Below, piece by piece: positions 6,877 through 14,179 of a stretch of DNA of 21,015 nucleotides; position 1 is the first letter of the stretch, and every line of letters begins with the position of its first letter. The translations under genes were made by a program, and so were the position numbers. The notes under the pieces were generated by a model that saw only the letters and a list, made by a program, of their open reading frames with translations, searched no databases and was not told the DNA's origin. The DNA is from Flavipsychrobacter stenotrophus (GTDB taxonomy: Bacteria > Bacteroidota > Bacteroidia > Chitinophagales > Chitinophagaceae), in the NCBI GenBank assembly GCA_947371715.1, contig CANBQQ010000011.1:1-21015 (forward strand), in the 5' to 3' direction.

Positions 6877-8526
6877 TGCCAGGATAGAAGCAGATGCGGT
6901 AACATCGTTAACACCCACACCTACTGGCTTGATGGTCATTGCAGTTGCAGAAGTGTTTTGCTTAAAGCTTGCAGCAGTCATAGAAGGTGCAGCCGCAGTA
7001 AGAGCAATACCTGCAAACGGAGTGGTAGCATAGTTCAGAGAATCAGGGAATACATAGTAAGTAGCTCCTACAGGCAGATTGCTGAAAGAATAGTGTCCTG
7101 TAGCATCTGTACGAACAGCCTGCATCAGTTGTAAAGAAGCTGCATCAAAGATATACATCATCATACCATTCACCGGAACTGAAGTAGAAGTACCCTTGTT
7201 AGCACCTGCAGTAACATCCCCTGCTACAAAACCAGCACCTGAAGTAACGGTACCATAAGCCATATTGATATCCTGGTTTATGTCACCTACACCGGCAGTA
7301 TGAGCCAATACATCGGCAGTGCTCCAGTAGAAGCTGCTTGTGTGGTAAGTAGGAATAAAACCTGTACCCAAAAACGCAGAATCCATGGTAGCGGCCTTTA
7401 TGCGATAAGAGTTGGTTGGCTCACTTGCAAAAGAGTAAGCTACGCTTGTACCTGCAGAATATACAGTAGTAGAGTCAATTGCAGCAAGCATTGTACCGGT
7501 AAGGGTGATCACCCATACTTTAACCGGGCCATAATGTGCAACAGAACCGAAGTTAACATTACCTGAAATACCACCAAATGCACTTACAGTAACAGTGTGC
7601 GTAGCATAAGCAAGACCACCGCAACCGGTAACACCATAGCTGATAGTAGCGGTACCTGCTGCAACACCTGTAACCACACCTGTTGAAGAAACAGAAGCTA
7701 TACTAGTATTAGATGAGCTCCATGTACCGCCTGCAACTGCGTCAGAAAGGTTTATAGTGCTACCAACATAAACAGAAGAAGCACCAGTGATTGTACCAGT
7801 ACCGGTAGTAGCCGAAACGCTAACATACGCTACTGCTGTAGAAGAACCGCATGAACCGGTAACAGTGTAAGATACTAATGTACCACCCGCTGTAAGACCT
7901 GTGATCAAACCTGACGTACTGATAGTAGCTACTGTAGGAGTAGCAACAGACCATACACCACCCGGTGTTGCATCTGTTAAAGAAAGTGAGCTACCTACGC
8001 AAACCGAACCGCTGCCATAGATAGAGTCAACAAAGGGAGCACCTACAGTTACTGCCTGAGATACTGAGCAACCTCCCGGCATTGTGTAGTATATGTTAGT
8101 AGTACCACCGGCTACACCATATACCCAACCGCTGGCATTGATGGTAGCTACAGATGGAGCAGAAGAACTCCATGTGCCACCCGGGGTAGCATCGGCCAAT
8201 GTAGTAGTAGATCCTGCACAAACGGTAAATGAAACGCCTGTAATAGGTGCCGGAGCAGCAGAAACAGTTAGTACGTAGGTATCAGTGGCCAATAAAGTGG
8301 TGTAGCTGATAGTAGTAGTACCTGTACCTACTGTAACTGCAACACCTGTCGATGGATCGATCGTAGCCACGGCAGTATTACTACTAGACCAGGTACCGCC
8401 GGAAAGTGAACTATCGATGTAGGTAAGTGTAGCGCCGGTACACGCTCCCGATGGCCCCATAATTGTCGCATAGGACGCCATACAACCCAGCAGAGCAATG
8501 ATGGTTAAAAGGAAATGTTTTTTCAT
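6640..8526 (-). CDS. T9SS-secreted Ig-like repeat protein, 628 aa, four Big_2-type repeats
   Basis: Signal peptide MKKHFLLTIIALLGCMASYA (1-20). Ig-like repeats at about 22-100, 101-173, 174-248 and 249-316, with the core GGTWSSS, ATI, GVAxGT, ISYxV. Cys at 29, 103, 153, 176, 226 and 302, the same pattern as the paralogs. Beta-sandwich modules span about 319-400 (GISGNVNF, VKVWVI) and about 450-530 (VPVNGMMMYIF, DATGHYSFSNLPVG, YYVFPDSL). The T9SS sorting domain is at 551-628. It is the most upstream member of the tandem set, and 305 bases separate it from the pseudouridine synthase gene. Together with the partial gene at the left edge it has the most regular repeats. The function of the Ig string is not determinable; secretion through the T9SS is well supported. 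Confidence 0.94.
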   Translation of the reverse strand: MKKHFLLTIIALLGCMASYATIMGPSGACTGATLTYIDSSLSGGTWSSSNTAVATIDPSTGVAVTVGTGTTTISYTTLLATDTYVLTVSAAPAPITGVSFTVCAGSTTTLADATPGGTWSSSAPSVATINASGWVYGVAGGTTNIYYTMPGGCSVSQAVTVGAPFVDSIYGSGSVCVGSSLSLTDATPGGVWSVATPTVATISTSGLITGLTAGGTLVSYTVTGSCGSSTAVAYVSVSATTGTGTITGASSVYVGSTINLSDAVAGGTWSSSNTSIASVSSTGVVTGVAAGTATISYGVTGCGGLAYATHTVTVSAFGGISGNVNFGSVAHYGPVKVWVITLTGTMLAAIDSTTVYSAGTSVAYSFASEPTNSYRIKAATMDSAFLGTGFIPTYHTSSFYWSTADVLAHTAGVGDINQDINMAYGTVTSGAGFVAGDVTAGANKGTSTSVPVNGMMMYIFDAASLQLMQAVRTDATGHYSFSNLPVGATYYVFPDSLNYATTPFAGIALTAAAPSMTAASFKQNTSATAMTIKPVGVGVNDVTASASILAFPNPTNGKVNITWNMPSSEEATIVVADITGREVFHSNINMTAGAGVHQIDLSSLTSGLYTISVKSAAVNYNNKIQLQH

Positions 8527-8831
8527 AACAGTTTTTGTTTAGTTAGTTAATTATGTTTTTAATTGATTTCACACAGAATTGTATTGTGCCTGCATATATG
8601 ACGACAGAAGCACAATAAACGTTAGTAAACGGCTAACTTTTTTATTGCGGTGCAAATTAACACAAATAAAAATATTTATAGTAACCTAATTATAAATAGA
8701 TAAGATAAAATAATGAATGTTAAGAAAACAGGCAAAAGAAACCAATCAACCAAACTATGCAGATCAAACTAAAAATAAAAAAAGGCACAAAACAGTTAGT
8801 TCTATGCCTTTTTAATATTAATATATATATA
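8527..8831 (-). promoter_or_regulatory. 305-nt intergenic region: leader/promoter of the 628-aa Ig gene plus an upstream terminator
   Basis: No gene is visible. The part next to the 8526 start is AT-rich. A near-match to the -7 element, TTAATTTG on the minus strand around 8651-8658, would give a leader of about 120-130 nt. I see no convincing -33 partner, so the promoter position is uncertain. The far end holds the terminator at 8779-8813. Confidence 0.35.
8773..8813 (-). terminator. Rho-independent terminator after the RluB-type gene
   Basis: AAAAAGGCA (8779-8787) and TGCCTTTTT (8805-8813) make a 9-bp stem with a 17-base loop. On the minus strand the descending arm runs into TTTTTTTATTTTT. 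It begins 18 bases past the stop codon of the gene ending at 8832. Confidence 0.8.
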
Positions 8832-10985
8832 CTATGACTTAAAATGCTTTAGTAAAACTATTTCACGCTCGTTAAGGTAGCGCCATTTGCCACGAGGCAG
8901 ATTTTTCTTCGTGAGGTTTGCATACATTACCCTATCCAGCTTTTCTACCACATAGCCAAGGCTTTCAAATATGCGCCTAACTATTCTGTTACGGCCAATG
9001 TGTATCTCTATTCCCAGTTCGCTCTTAGTTTCCAGGTAAGATAGTGCATCTACATGCGCCTTACCGTCTTCCAGATCTAATCCATTGATGATCTTTTCAA
9101 AATCAGCTTTTGTAACCGGCTTATCCAATGTAACCTGGTAAATTTTCTTAACCCTGTTAGACGGATGCGCCAGTTTCTGTGTAAGGTCGCCATCATTAGT
9201 GATCAGCAACAGACCGGAAGTATTTCTGTCCAATCTGCCTACCGGGAATAACCTCTCTCCTTCAGCAGTAGCTACCAATTGCATTACTGTTTTACGTCCC
9301 TGCGGATCATCGTTCGTGGTGATGTAATCTTTAGGTTTGTTCAGTAATATATATACCATACCTTTTTGTATGGTCAACTTCTTATCATTGAAGTAGACTA
9401 CATCTTCATCACCCACCTTGTGACCAGGGTTGGTAATTACTTCGCCGTTTATTTTCACCTTACCTTCCTTCACCAATATTGCAGCGTCTCTGCGACTGCA
9501 AACACCACTGTGCGCAAGATATTTATTCAAGGGCATTGCCTCCGGTCCTTTCACTTCTTCTTCCTCCTCATCTTCATCATGATGATGGCGTCTTTTCTTT
9601 TTACGGATCGGTTCGTCATCTTCATCATCTTCCCCAGCCTCTACTTCCGGGTGTCTGTCCTTGCGGTCAAACGGCTTTTTACCTTCTCCTGGAGCCTTTT
9701 TGAAAGGTCTCTTTTCGTCGGCCTTCTCTATTTTATTTTTAGGCTTCTTATCACCGGCATCTTTCTTTGCCGGCTTATCACCATATCTTGATGAAATAGG
9801 TTCGTTAGTCTCTTTCTTAAACGCACGGGCAGGATCTTCCTTCTTAACCGCTACCTTCCTGTTCTTCTTCTTTTCTTCCAACAGCTCGTCGCTTATTTCG
9901 AAAGACTCATATGGCATTTCTTCAGGCGCATCAAATTTCGGTTCTACACCCTTTGCAGCATCGCGTTGAAAAAATGGCTTGTCGCTATCTTTTATTGCAC
10001 GCTTTTCACCGGTCTTCTTTGGCATTCCGCGGTCGCTGTAGTCAATGCCTTTCTGCCACAGGCTTCCTTCAGAACTATCTTTTTTAGCATATGGCTTCTT
10101 CTCACCATCGCCATCTTTTTTCTTCCATGTTCCTTCCGCATCACCATCGGGGCGGGGCTTGCGGGCATATGGAGCATCACCGTCTTTCTTTGCAAAAGGT
10201 TTTTTCGCACCGTAAGGAGCGTCTCCATCCCGTTTTGGAAAAGGTTTCTTTGCACCATAAGGCGCATCACCATCTTTTTTAGGGAATGGCCTTTTCTCGG
10301 CCCTATCTCTTTTTGGGAAGGGCTTCTTACCATCTTCATTACTTCTTTCCCACTTGTTCTCAGCTTCTTTACCGGTATAATCAGCGTCTCCCTTTACAAA
10401 AGGTTTTTTCCTGTCGGTCTTTTCAGTTCTCTTCCATGCATTGTCACTATCGGTGCGTGGCTTGCGGTCGGCATAAGGTGCATCACCGTCTCTTTTTTCA
10501 AAAGGTTTCTTTCTGTCACCACCCTTACTTTCACGTTTCCATGGATTGTCGCCATCTTCACGAGGTTTCTGGTCGGCAAAAGAACTATCACCATCTTTTT
10601 TGTCAAAAGATTTGCTGCGTCCACCCTTCTTTTCTCTCTTCCACGGATTATGTTCATCACTTCCTGGAGCGGCATTGTCGCTCTCAGCCCTGGGAGCAGA
10701 TTTTTTTCTGTCACCACTTTTGCTGGGGCGTTTCCACGGATTGTCGGAATCGTCAGCAGGTTTGTGACCATCACTATCTTTTTTGAAGGCAGGCCTTACT
10801 TTATCGGCTCCGTCTTTATTGTAAGGTTTGTCATCCTTAGTACTAGCACGCTTGAATGGATTACTGTCACCACCTGCATATTTGCTTCTACCAAACGGTT
10901 TTGCGGTACCGCCATCCTCCTTGCGTTGATACCCTTTTTCATTATTATTATCTCTGCCGGATGCAGATCCTGATTTCTTATTCAT
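8832..10985 (-). CDS. rluB: RsuA/RluB-family rRNA pseudouridine synthase with a ~480-residue charged repetitive N-terminal extension
   Basis: Predicted to isomerise a uridine of 23S rRNA to pseudouridine. The enzyme occupies residues 484-717. It has an S4 RNA-binding domain (MPLNKYLAHSGVCSRRDAA...VKINGEVI) and a catalytic domain with GRLDRNTSGLLLITNDGDL, whose Asp, about residue 586, is the family nucleophile. The motif GRNRIVRRIFESLGY follows, ending KWRYLNEREIVLLKHFKS. Residues 1-483 are low-complexity and rich in Lys, Asp, Gly, Pro and Arg, with repeats of KKPFxKKDGDAPYGA and of DNPWKRxxKGGDRKK, then an acidic/basic hinge (DDEDDE, KKKRRHHH, DEDEEEEE). Usual family members are about 230-300 residues. 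The ATG at 10985 is chosen over one at 11036, because an exact -7 element (11010-11017) lies between them. The rRNA target site (RluB-like) is inferred from family resemblance. The extension is presumably disordered and RNA-binding. Confidence 0.88.
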   Translation of the reverse strand: MNKKSGSASGRDNNNEKGYQRKEDGGTAKPFGRSKYAGGDSNPFKRASTKDDKPYNKDGADKVRPAFKKDSDGHKPADDSDNPWKRPSKSGDRKKSAPRAESDNAAPGSDEHNPWKREKKGGRSKSFDKKDGDSSFADQKPREDGDNPWKRESKGGDRKKPFEKRDGDAPYADRKPRTDSDNAWKRTEKTDRKKPFVKGDADYTGKEAENKWERSNEDGKKPFPKRDRAEKRPFPKKDGDAPYGAKKPFPKRDGDAPYGAKKPFAKKDGDAPYARKPRPDGDAEGTWKKKDGDGEKKPYAKKDSSEGSLWQKGIDYSDRGMPKKTGEKRAIKDSDKPFFQRDAAKGVEPKFDAPEEMPYESFEISDELLEEKKKNRKVAVKKEDPARAFKKETNEPISSRYGDKPAKKDAGDKKPKNKIEKADEKRPFKKAPGEGKKPFDRKDRHPEVEAGEDDEDDEPIRKKKRRHHHDEDEEEEEVKGPEAMPLNKYLAHSGVCSRRDAAILVKEGKVKINGEVITNPGHKVGDEDVVYFNDKKLTIQKGMVYILLNKPKDYITTNDDPQGRKTVMQLVATAEGERLFPVGRLDRNTSGLLLITNDGDLTQKLAHPSNRVKKIYQVTLDKPVTKADFEKIINGLDLEDGKAHVDALSYLETKSELGIEIHIGRNRIVRRIFESLGYVVEKLDRVMYANLTKKNLPRGKWRYLNEREIVLLKHFKS
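10166..10300 (-). repeat. Three tandem 45-nt units inside the RluB-type extension
   Basis: Units at 10166-10210, 10211-10255 and 10256-10300 each encode a version of the 15-residue motif KKPFxKKDGDAPYGA. The units differ at many third positions (for example the codons for DGDAPY), so the protein repeat is kept while the DNA has drifted. Looser copies of the same motif extend on both sides. Confidence 0.75.
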
Positions 10986-11009
10986 GAGTATTCGCTTTTT
11001 TGGAGGGTG

Positions 11010-11017
11010 CAAAGGTA
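11010..11017 (-). promoter_or_regulatory. Exact -7 element upstream of the RluB-type gene
   Basis: The complement of 11010-11017 reads TACCTTTG, an exact match to the Bacteroidota -7 consensus TAnnTTTG. The expected -33 region, about 20 bases upstream, has only a weak TTAG. Transcription would start near 11003, about 18 bases before the ATG at 10985. Confidence 0.5.
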
Positions 11018-11096
11018 AGACATATGTAGTCAACAACCCTAAGAGAATTGCCGTGCACCTGCTAACTTTATATATTAATTGTCTTTAAGATAAGAA

Positions 11097-11450
11097 TTAA
11101 GCCCTTCCCGCTATTAAGAAAGGAAGTGATTCGTTGTAATTTGTAATGATAATATTAAGTGATTGCTTGATCTCATCCAGCCCGGTTCTTTGCTTGGCAA
11201 GACCATCGATCTTTACCAGATTATCATAAACACCGGTGATCTTTATAATACCTGCTGATGATTTAAGAAAGTGCGCCTGCTTGTGAATATCTTCATAGTC
11301 GCCGTTGTTTCTGATCAACTCAGTAAGTTTCGGCATTCCGGTTGACATTGTATCTACAAAGATACCCACTACCTCCCGTATATAGCCTTCGTCGCCGCCC
11401 GATATTTCGCTGATGTAACTAAGATCAATTAGAGGGTGTTGTATTGGCAT
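11097..11450 (-). CDS. Stand-alone HPt (histidine phosphotransfer) domain protein
   Basis: 117 residues, all one HPt domain. The helix motif AHFLKSSAGIIKITG is centred near residue 60; its His is the expected phosphoacceptor, followed by the Lys and small residues typical of HPt proteins (canonical AHxLKGS). The start codon lies inside the end of the upstream receiver gene, with a 22-nt overlap in another frame, so translation is probably coupled. A phosphorelay carrier between a hybrid histidine kinase and a response regulator is the family role. No kinase is encoded nearby, so the partners other than the overlapping receiver are unknown. No clear terminator was seen in the 111 bases to the next gene. 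Confidence 0.87.
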   Translation of the reverse strand: MPIQHPLIDLSYISEISGGDEGYIREVVGIFVDTMSTGMPKLTELIRNNGDYEDIHKQAHFLKSSAGIIKITGVYDNLVKIDGLAKQRTGLDEIKQSLNIIITNYNESLPFLIAGRA

Positions 11451-11827
11451 GCAATATTATTTTCAATTAGTTGAATAATCAATTCACATAATACGGGTGG
11501 GTCAAACGGTTTGGAAACGCACATATCCATTCCCGCAGCAGTCCATGTAGCCTTCTCATCTTCTACGTTATTGGCAGTAAGACCAACAATGGGAATATTC
11601 AGGCCCATTTCAAATTTAATATATCGTGATGCTTCAAGACCACCCAATTCCGGCATCTGAATGTCCATAACAATGGCATCAAATCGCTGAAACAGCACAC
11701 ATTCTACCGCTTCAAGGCCATTATCAGCTACCTTAATAACAGCACCATTCTTTTCCAAAACGAAGCCTAATATCTTCTGATTCAGCTTGTTATCGTCTAC
11801 GATGAGTATATTTTTACCCTCCAGCAA
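11429..11827 (-). CDS. Stand-alone CheY-like response regulator receiver protein (TTG start)
   Basis: 132 residues, a single receiver domain with no output domain. Acidic pocket D11-D12 (ILIVDDNK), phosphoacceptor D55 (IVMDIQMPELGG), T84 (IVGLTAN) and K106 (VSKPF) are all present. The start is TTG at 11825-11827: there is no ATG between it and an in-frame TAG eight codons upstream, and an AGGA lies just before it. The sequence resembles the receiver of hybrid kinases (DxNxLNQKI, MDxQMPxxGGLEA). That suggests it and the overlapping HPt gene derive from the C-terminal half of a hybrid kinase, or serve as detached relay modules. It is transcribed divergently from the dehydratase gene at 12097. 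Confidence 0.87.
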   Translation of the reverse strand: MLEGKNILIVDDNKLNQKILGFVLEKNGAVIKVADNGLEAVECVLFQRFDAIVMDIQMPELGGLEASRYIKFEMGLNIPIVGLTANNVEDEKATWTAAGMDMCVSKPFDPPVLCELIIQLIENNIACQYNTL

Positions 11828-11902
11828 ATTTCCTGTTTTTAATTCCTGCTAAATTCGTTATTTTTGACAACATAAAAAAATTATAATTAATTAGTAATAG
11901 AT

Positions 11903-11916
11903 TTATTTATAAATAA
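11903..11916. repeat. 14-bp perfect AT-only palindrome in the divergent control region
   Basis: TTATTTATAAATAA is a perfect palindrome in the AT-rich 269-nt spacer between the receiver gene (minus) and the dehydratase gene (plus). It could be an operator or a curved-DNA element, but base composition alone makes such palindromes more likely. Confidence 0.3.
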
Positions 11917-12010
11917 TTATAATATACATCGATTTCTTTTTGATTAAAATGTTTTTGTATATTGCAGTAGCACTTATGCATTAAGCAATTATTAATGTTA
12001 GTCTTTAGGA

Positions 12011-12041
12011 TTGCATTGCTTAACAAATGAGTGTAATTTTG
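12011..12041 (+). promoter_or_regulatory. Bacteroidota-type promoter of the dehydratase gene
   Basis: TTG at 12011-12013, a 20-base spacer, then TAATTTTG at 12034-12041, an exact match to TAnnTTTG. Transcription would start near 12048, giving a leader of about 49 nt before the ATG at 12097. This is the best two-part promoter in the window. Confidence 0.65.
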
Positions 12042-12096
12042 TCAGATAAAACCTGATTGTGCTGTGATATTGATCGGTGATTTTTAAATGTAGAGT

Positions 12097-14019
12097 ATGG
12101 CATATAAAATACGCATTCTTCCCAGGTGGCTGGTTTTCTTATTGGATCTGTTTTTAGTTTGTTTTTGCCTGTTTCTGGCAAGGGCACTGAAAATGAATTT
12201 TTCATGGCCGCATGTAGTCGTGGGTTTACGCTCCATGACAGTTGTTGTGCTATTGTTGAATGCTGGACTATTCTATATATTCAAGAGTTATGCGGGAATA
12301 GTACGATATACTAATATTGAGGATACATCACGATTGGTGATGGTGAACGCTATTGCCTCATTTTTTTATCTGGCAGTTAATATTTTTGTTTATCATTCGC
12401 AGAACTTCTTTACACTACAGGTTGTTACCATCAACTTTTTCATCACCAGCTTTGTGATCATCTCTTATCGCCTGGCGGTGAGGTATTGTTTCCAGTTCTA
12501 CAAATTATACTCTGAAGGCGAAAAAGTGCCCCGCAAAAAAGTTGCAGTATATAATGCCTCTGCTAATGGATTGCACATAAAAAATGTAATGAACAACCTG
12601 CCCAACGGAGATATGCAGGTAGTTGCATTTTTAGATGATAACTTAAGTGGCAACGGTAAATTGCTGGAAGGTATTCCTATTTATACTACCAATGAGAGTA
12701 ACATTGAAAAGCTGAAGAATGAAGGTGTAGAGCTGGTGATATTTGTCAATAAGATCACTGAAAAAGATAAGCTGAATGCACTTGTAGATAATTGTTTGCA
12801 CTATGGCATACGTATACAGCAGGTACCTACAATGCGTGACTGGCTGAACGGCAAACTGGATACGCAGCAGCTACAGAATATAAACATTGAAGACCTTCTT
12901 GAAAGAGAAGTGATTAAAATACATAACGAAGCCATATATACCGAGCTGAAAGGCAAGAAGATATTGGTTACGGGTGCTGCAGGCTCCATAGGTAGTGAGC
13001 TCGTTCGACAGCTGCTTAACTATCGTCCATCTCTTATTATACTTTGTGACCAGGCTGAAACGCCGATGCATGAGTTCACCCTGGAGATACAGGAGAAATA
13101 TAAGAATGCAAACATTAAGGCTTATCTGGGAGACATCACAGACAGGCAGCGCATGGAGCACCTGTTTGAGGTGTACAACCCGCAGATAGTCTTCCACGCA
13201 GCAGCTTACAAGCACGTGCCGTTGATGGAAGACAATCCGTCTATAGCAGTAATGAACAATGTACTGGGCACCAAAAATCTTGCAGAACTGTCTGTTGCGA
13301 ATGAAGTAGAAAAGTTTGTAATGATCTCTACAGACAAGGCGGTTAACCCTACCAATGTAATGGGTGCATCAAAACGTATTGCCGAGATATTCACACAGAG
13401 TTTCTACAGGTCTATGCTCAATGATATGGAGCTGCATAAAGAGGATGGCAAGCCACACATTACCAAGTTTGTAACAACAAGATTTGGCAATGTACTCGGT
13501 TCTAACGGATCGGTAATACCCCGCTTTAAAATGCAGCTGGAAAAAGGTGGACCAATAACAGTTACTCACCCGGAAATTACCCGTTATTTCATGACCATTC
13601 CTGAAGCTTGCGTATTGGTATTAGAAGCAGGTGTTATGGGCCAAGGGGGTGAGATATTTGTATTTGACATGGGCAAGCCGGTAAAGATCGCTGATCTGGC
13701 AAAGAAGGTAATTCGCCTGGCAGGCAAGGAACCGGATGTAGATATACAGATCGTTTACAGCGGACTGAGACCGGGAGAAAAGCTATATGAGGAGTTGTTG
13801 AACAACGCCGAAAATACGCGCCCAACCTACCACGAAAAGATCTTGATAGCAGATGTCCGCGAATACAATTTTGCTGATGTAAGCAAAAGAGTAGAAAAGT
13901 TAATCGCCTGCGCCAAACAACATTATACGCTGGAGACAGTTTACCTGATGAAGGACCTGGTACCTGAGTTTGTAAGTACCAATGTGGCCTATGAGAAGGT
14001 TAATGCCGCATCGAAATAA
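12097..14019 (+). CDS. Membrane-bound nucleotide-sugar 4,6-dehydratase (CapD/WbpM/PglF family)
   Basis: 640 residues, the usual length. Three or four membrane helices (about 11-32, 42-63, 84-102, 106-126) are followed by a CoA-binding-like Rossmann region (about 146-250). The extended SDR catalytic domain begins at ILVTGAAGSIGSELV, NAD-binding glycines 293, 296 and 299. FHAAAYKHVPLMEDNP is at about 366-381. In STDKAVNPTNVMGASKR (411-427) Met422 stands where classical SDRs have the catalytic Tyr, with Lys426 kept, which is typical of WbpM/PglF/FlaA1 dehydratases. GLRPGEKLYEELL follows near the C-terminus. The family converts UDP-GlcNAc to the 4-keto-6-deoxy sugar for polysaccharide or glycan synthesis. 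No glycosyltransferases are adjacent; the gene is a single unit with its own promoter and terminator. Confidence 0.93.
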   Translation: MAYKIRILPRWLVFLLDLFLVCFCLFLARALKMNFSWPHVVVGLRSMTVVVLLLNAGLFYIFKSYAGIVRYTNIEDTSRLVMVNAIASFFYLAVNIFVYHSQNFFTLQVVTINFFITSFVIISYRLAVRYCFQFYKLYSEGEKVPRKKVAVYNASANGLHIKNVMNNLPNGDMQVVAFLDDNLSGNGKLLEGIPIYTTNESNIEKLKNEGVELVIFVNKITEKDKLNALVDNCLHYGIRIQQVPTMRDWLNGKLDTQQLQNINIEDLLEREVIKIHNEAIYTELKGKKILVTGAAGSIGSELVRQLLNYRPSLIILCDQAETPMHEFTLEIQEKYKNANIKAYLGDITDRQRMEHLFEVYNPQIVFHAAAYKHVPLMEDNPSIAVMNNVLGTKNLAELSVANEVEKFVMISTDKAVNPTNVMGASKRIAEIFTQSFYRSMLNDMELHKEDGKPHITKFVTTRFGNVLGSNGSVIPRFKMQLEKGGPITVTHPEITRYFMTIPEACVLVLEAGVMGQGGEIFVFDMGKPVKIADLAKKVIRLAGKEPDVDIQIVYSGLRPGEKLYEELLNNAENTRPTYHEKILIADVREYNFADVSKRVEKLIACAKQHYTLETVYLMKDLVPEFVSTNVAYEKVNAASK

Positions 14020-14043
14020 TAATTACTTTATTTATACCATTTG

Positions 14044-14075
14044 AATCTCCCGCCAATGCGGGAGATTTTTGTTTT
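14044..14075 (+). terminator. Rho-independent terminator of the dehydratase gene
   Basis: Perfect 10-bp stem, arms 14044-14053 and 14058-14067, CAAT loop, followed by TTTTTGTTTT on the plus strand. It begins 25 bases past the stop codon. Confidence 0.92.
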
Positions 14076-14113
14076 AGTACGATTGAGAAATGATTGTAGA
14101 CTCATAGAAACGA

Positions 14114-14160
14114 TTTTTACTTTTAAGTTTTTACTTTTTACTTTTCAAAAGGTTACTTTT
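14114..14160 (+). repeat. Pyrimidine-rich TTTTTACTTTT repeats upstream of purM
   Basis: TTTTTACTTTT occurs at 14114-14124, 14128-14138 and 14135-14145; a shorter copy at 14153-14160 forms the purM -7 element. Spacing between the A residues is 14, 7 and 15 bases, close to a heptad. It may be a promoter-upstream element or slippage-derived sequence. Confidence 0.55.
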
Positions 14161-14161
14161 G
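14154..14161 (+). promoter_or_regulatory. Exact -7 element upstream of purM
   Basis: TACTTTTG matches TAnnTTTG exactly. A clear -33 TTTG at the right spacing is lacking; the position holds the T-rich repeats. Transcription would start near 14168, about 12 bases before the TTG start, so the leader would be almost absent. Confidence 0.45.
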
Positions 14162-14179
14162 CGCTCTGAAACATAGACA

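Noticed and set aside
10166..10300. 45-nt tandem repeat as a possible CRISPR array
   Set aside because: The units are contiguous without unique spacers and encode an in-frame 15-residue peptide repeat.
9366..10973. Several long plus-strand open frames (up to 335 codons) opposite the RluB-type gene
   Set aside because: They are antisense to the low-complexity Lys/Asp/Gly-rich extension, whose codon bias keeps the other frames open. Their products are Phe/His/Ser-rich without motifs, and the minus-strand frame has clear enzyme domains.
10986..11036. Longer N-terminus for the RluB-type protein (start at 11036)
   Set aside because: An exact -7 promoter element lies inside this segment, so the mRNA would start downstream of that codon.
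11097..11827. A single receiver-HPt protein broken by a frameshift
   Set aside because: Each gene makes a complete domain with a plausible end, and the overlap is small with an ATG in place. A sequencing frameshift cannot be fully excluded, but no domain is cut.
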